From assembly GCF_004364125.1 (NCBI RefSeq), contig NZ_SNZV01000002.1:620001-684000 (forward strand): a DNA stretch of 64,000 bases, given 5' to 3'. The DNA is from Sphingobacterium paludis. GTDB lineage: Bacteria > Bacteroidota > Bacteroidia > Sphingobacteriales > Sphingobacteriaceae. This document shows positions 62,605-64,000 of the stretch, in pieces (the first letter of the stretch is position 1; every line of letters starts with the position of its first letter). The notes beneath the pieces are model-generated. The model worked only from the letters and a program-made list of their open reading frames with translations. It ran no database searches and was not told where the DNA came from. Both the position numbers and the translations under genes were made by a program.

Positions 62605-62608
62605 TTGT

Positions 62609-62911
62609 ATGGATAGATTTCTGAGTCTTATACGGAATAAGTATCTGATTGCCGGAATGGCATTTGTCGTTTGGATATGTTTCTTCGATCGCTATGATTT
62701 AAGCACGCAATTTGCTTATCAGCAAGAAAAAAGTAAGCTGGAAAACGAAAAGGAGTTTTATGAAACGGAGATCGAGCGTATGGAGAAGTCCATAAAAGAT
62801 GCACAGTTTAGTCCTACAGAAATCCAACGTATCGCGCGAGAACGTTACAAAATGAAAAAGGATAACGAAGACGTTTACGTTATCCAAGAGGTGGAGCCAA
62901 AAGAAGAATAG
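62609..62911 (+). CDS. Septum formation initiator family protein (DivIC/FtsB)
   Basis: A 100-residue cell division protein. One membrane helix (about 12-26) is followed by a coiled coil (about 35-70, rich in Glu and Lys). The C-terminal TEIQRIARERYKMKKDNED is the conserved DivIC/FtsB segment. It bridges FtsL and FtsQ in the divisome. It often follows eno in Bacteroidetes, as here with one small gene between. Confidence 0.9.
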   Translation: MDRFLSLIRNKYLIAGMAFVVWICFFDRYDLSTQFAYQQEKSKLENEKEFYETEIERMEKSIKDAQFSPTEIQRIARERYKMKKDNEDVYVIQEVEPKEE

Positions 62912-62944
62912 CCGGCAGGCAATCTTTCCCTTATCGCTCGAGCA

Positions 62945-63646
62945 TTAAACCTTGATAAGCGAAATTTCCTGATACGTGTCAGAAATAGCAAATATCCGAT
63001 AGCCATGCTGATGCAAGGTGTTGAAAAACTTTGTTCCCTTCGCTTTACCATCGGTAAAAAAGCGTTCATGCGTTTCAAGCAAGAGTTGGCTAACCTCAAT
63101 CCCCGATTCCAAAATGCTATCAATGACCACATATTCCGAGCCTTCGATATCCATCTTCAACACGTCGATCTTGGTGTGTCCCGTGTCCATCAAAATATCG
63201 GAGAAGCTCTTTAGCGGAACTGATACATAATCTTCTTCACTAACAAGGCCATGATCAAATATGCTACCGGAAACGTGGTCCTTATTGCGTGGCAGATGGA
63301 ATTTGACTTCCTCCGTATGGACCCCCAGCCCATAAGGGTAAAAATGAAATTGAGGGGGAAGATGTTGTTCGCGAACCCAATCTATTGATTTCGGCGTGGG
63401 ATCAAATCCAAATACCGAACACTGGTGTTGCTCAATCAGCTCTTTATCAAAGGAAATGTCTTGCCCGATGCCAAATGAATAGACCACAGAATGTGCGTGG
63501 AGAAGGTCTGGATTAACGTAAAAGCCGCCATAATCGCTGCCATACCAACGTTTTTTCGTATGCTTTTCAATATCAATAAACGCTATTTTTCCTAACCTGG
63601 CTTTTAGCCAATACTCGAATCGCTTCAGTTTACTGTTTCTTTCCAT
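62945..63646 (-). CDS. FkbM family methyltransferase
   Basis: A 233-residue SAM-dependent methyltransferase. Motif I is loosely in VVYSFGIGQDISFD, followed by VFGFDPTP. The FkbM signature DVLKMDIEGSEYVVID lies near residues 161-176. FkbM enzymes O-methylate sugars, antibiotics and glycans, so surface polysaccharide modification is possible but unproven. It is convergent with the DivIC gene and has no glycan cluster around it. Confidence 0.9.
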   Translation of the reverse strand: MERNSKLKRFEYWLKARLGKIAFIDIEKHTKKRWYGSDYGGFYVNPDLLHAHSVVYSFGIGQDISFDKELIEQHQCSVFGFDPTPKSIDWVREQHLPPQFHFYPYGLGVHTEEVKFHLPRNKDHVSGSIFDHGLVSEEDYVSVPLKSFSDILMDTGHTKIDVLKMDIEGSEYVVIDSILESGIEVSQLLLETHERFFTDGKAKGTKFFNTLHQHGYRIFAISDTYQEISLIKV

Positions 63647-63699
63647 AAAGAACCTTATTAATTAATATAGCGTATAGATGAGCAATAGGCATTTCGGTT

Positions 63700-64000
63700 T
63701 TAGATCTCAGAAATAGCGTTAATTATATCGTACTGGGTAATGATGTTTATTTTACCTTGCGCATCTTCCACCAGTACAGCTTGATTTTCTTTATCAATCA
63801 ATGTGGAAATTTTATCGATCGAGGTATTAAGATCCACGAAAGGAAACACCTTACTCGCAATTGTTTCTACTGGTGCCGATTTTAAGGAGGGATTATCTAA
63901 GAGGGCATTCAGGATGTCGGACTCTGTGACCTTACTTACGACCATGCCCTGCTGGGTTACCGGTATTTGCGAGATATTTAATGCCTTCATCAAGTTAAAG
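63700..64000 (-). CDS. C-terminal CBS-domain pair, 5' end outside window
   Basis: This frame is open to the window edge, so the N-terminus is missing; the visible part is 99 codons with stop. It holds the end of one CBS domain (LMKALNISQIPVTQQG, VTESDILNALL) and a second one ending IITQYDIINAI. In Bacteroidetes the C-terminus of cystathionine beta-synthase has this form, which is my best guess. Other CBS-pair proteins are possible. No start codon can be given. Confidence 0.75.
   Translation of the reverse strand, partial: FNLMKALNISQIPVTQQGMVVSKVTESDILNALLDNPSLKSAPVETIASKVFPFVDLNTSIDKISTLIDKENQAVLVEDAQGKINIITQYDIINAISEI

Overview
The window looks like a chromosomal segment of a Bacteroidetes bacterium, most likely Sphingobacteriaceae (Sphingobacterium, Pedobacter or a relative). 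The evidence is the gene content: PUR-domain DUF3276 protein, the nusB / DUF1573 / yajC / YbbR-like / coaE neighbourhood, a NusB with a long N-terminal extension, LytTR/LytS signalling, two TonB-dependent receptors and DUF3857-transglutaminase and DUF4369-TlpA proteins. Promoters also follow the Bacteroidetes pattern (-33 TTG, about 19 bp, -7 TAnnTTTG), and Shine-Dalgarno sequences are scarce. The species assignment is inference.

Layout. 1-972: 3'-truncated GT39-like membrane glycosyltransferase (minus). 1198-8417: dnaX, rlmB, an HPP membrane protein, a DEAD-box RNA helicase and a long-chain acyl-CoA synthetase, all plus. 8614-11963: an OmpA-like porin and two tandem universal stress proteins (minus). 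12131-16631: alaS, a TlpA-like lipoprotein and an orphan OmpR-type regulator. 16933-20131: a siderophore-type TonB receptor with a lipoprotein periplasmic binding protein. 20459-21466: an SDR enzyme, followed by tRNA-Leu(CAA). 21981-28555: housekeeping genes (Nudix, pyrE, DnaQ-like exonuclease, trxB, HAD phosphatase, methyltransferase). 28662-29503: an IS200-like single-domain HUH transposase with an array of GACCCC-N3-GGGGTC palindromes beside it. 29510-37244: a minus-strand block (DUF4180, TonB receptor, BamA/TamA-type barrel, DUF3857 transglutaminase, ABC exporter). 37406-43608: leucine-dehydrogenase-like protein, nusB, DUF1573, yajC, YbbR-like, coaE, MBL exonuclease and a 38-residue membrane protein. 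43753-49513: purH, esterase, purN, thioredoxin-like protein and a beta-lactamase-fold hydrolase. 49637-52312: a LytTR regulator, LytS-type kinase and LiaF-like membrane protein operon. 52585-63646: PUR protein, DPP-IV peptidase, dxr, rseP, YwbE, carA, eno, a plug-like secreted protein, DivIC/FtsB and an FkbM methyltransferase. 63700-64000: C-terminus of a CBS-domain protein.

Most of the window is core metabolism and envelope biogenesis, and many convergent gene pairs share bidirectional terminators. The points most worth a second look are: an A10 run in dnaX, after which both alternative frames stop at once (a candidate slippage site making a gamma subunit); the transposase with its palindrome array; a leucine-dehydrogenase homologue with Ser at the catalytic Lys position; a promoter-plus-terminator leader before carA; a leader of competing hairpins before eno; start codons placed 4-6 nt after -7 boxes in several genes (probable leaderless mRNAs); and a family of AAAAGT/ACTTTT intergenic repeats, one of which supplies the -33 element of the carA promoter. 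I found no clearly new multi-gene defence or biosynthetic system.
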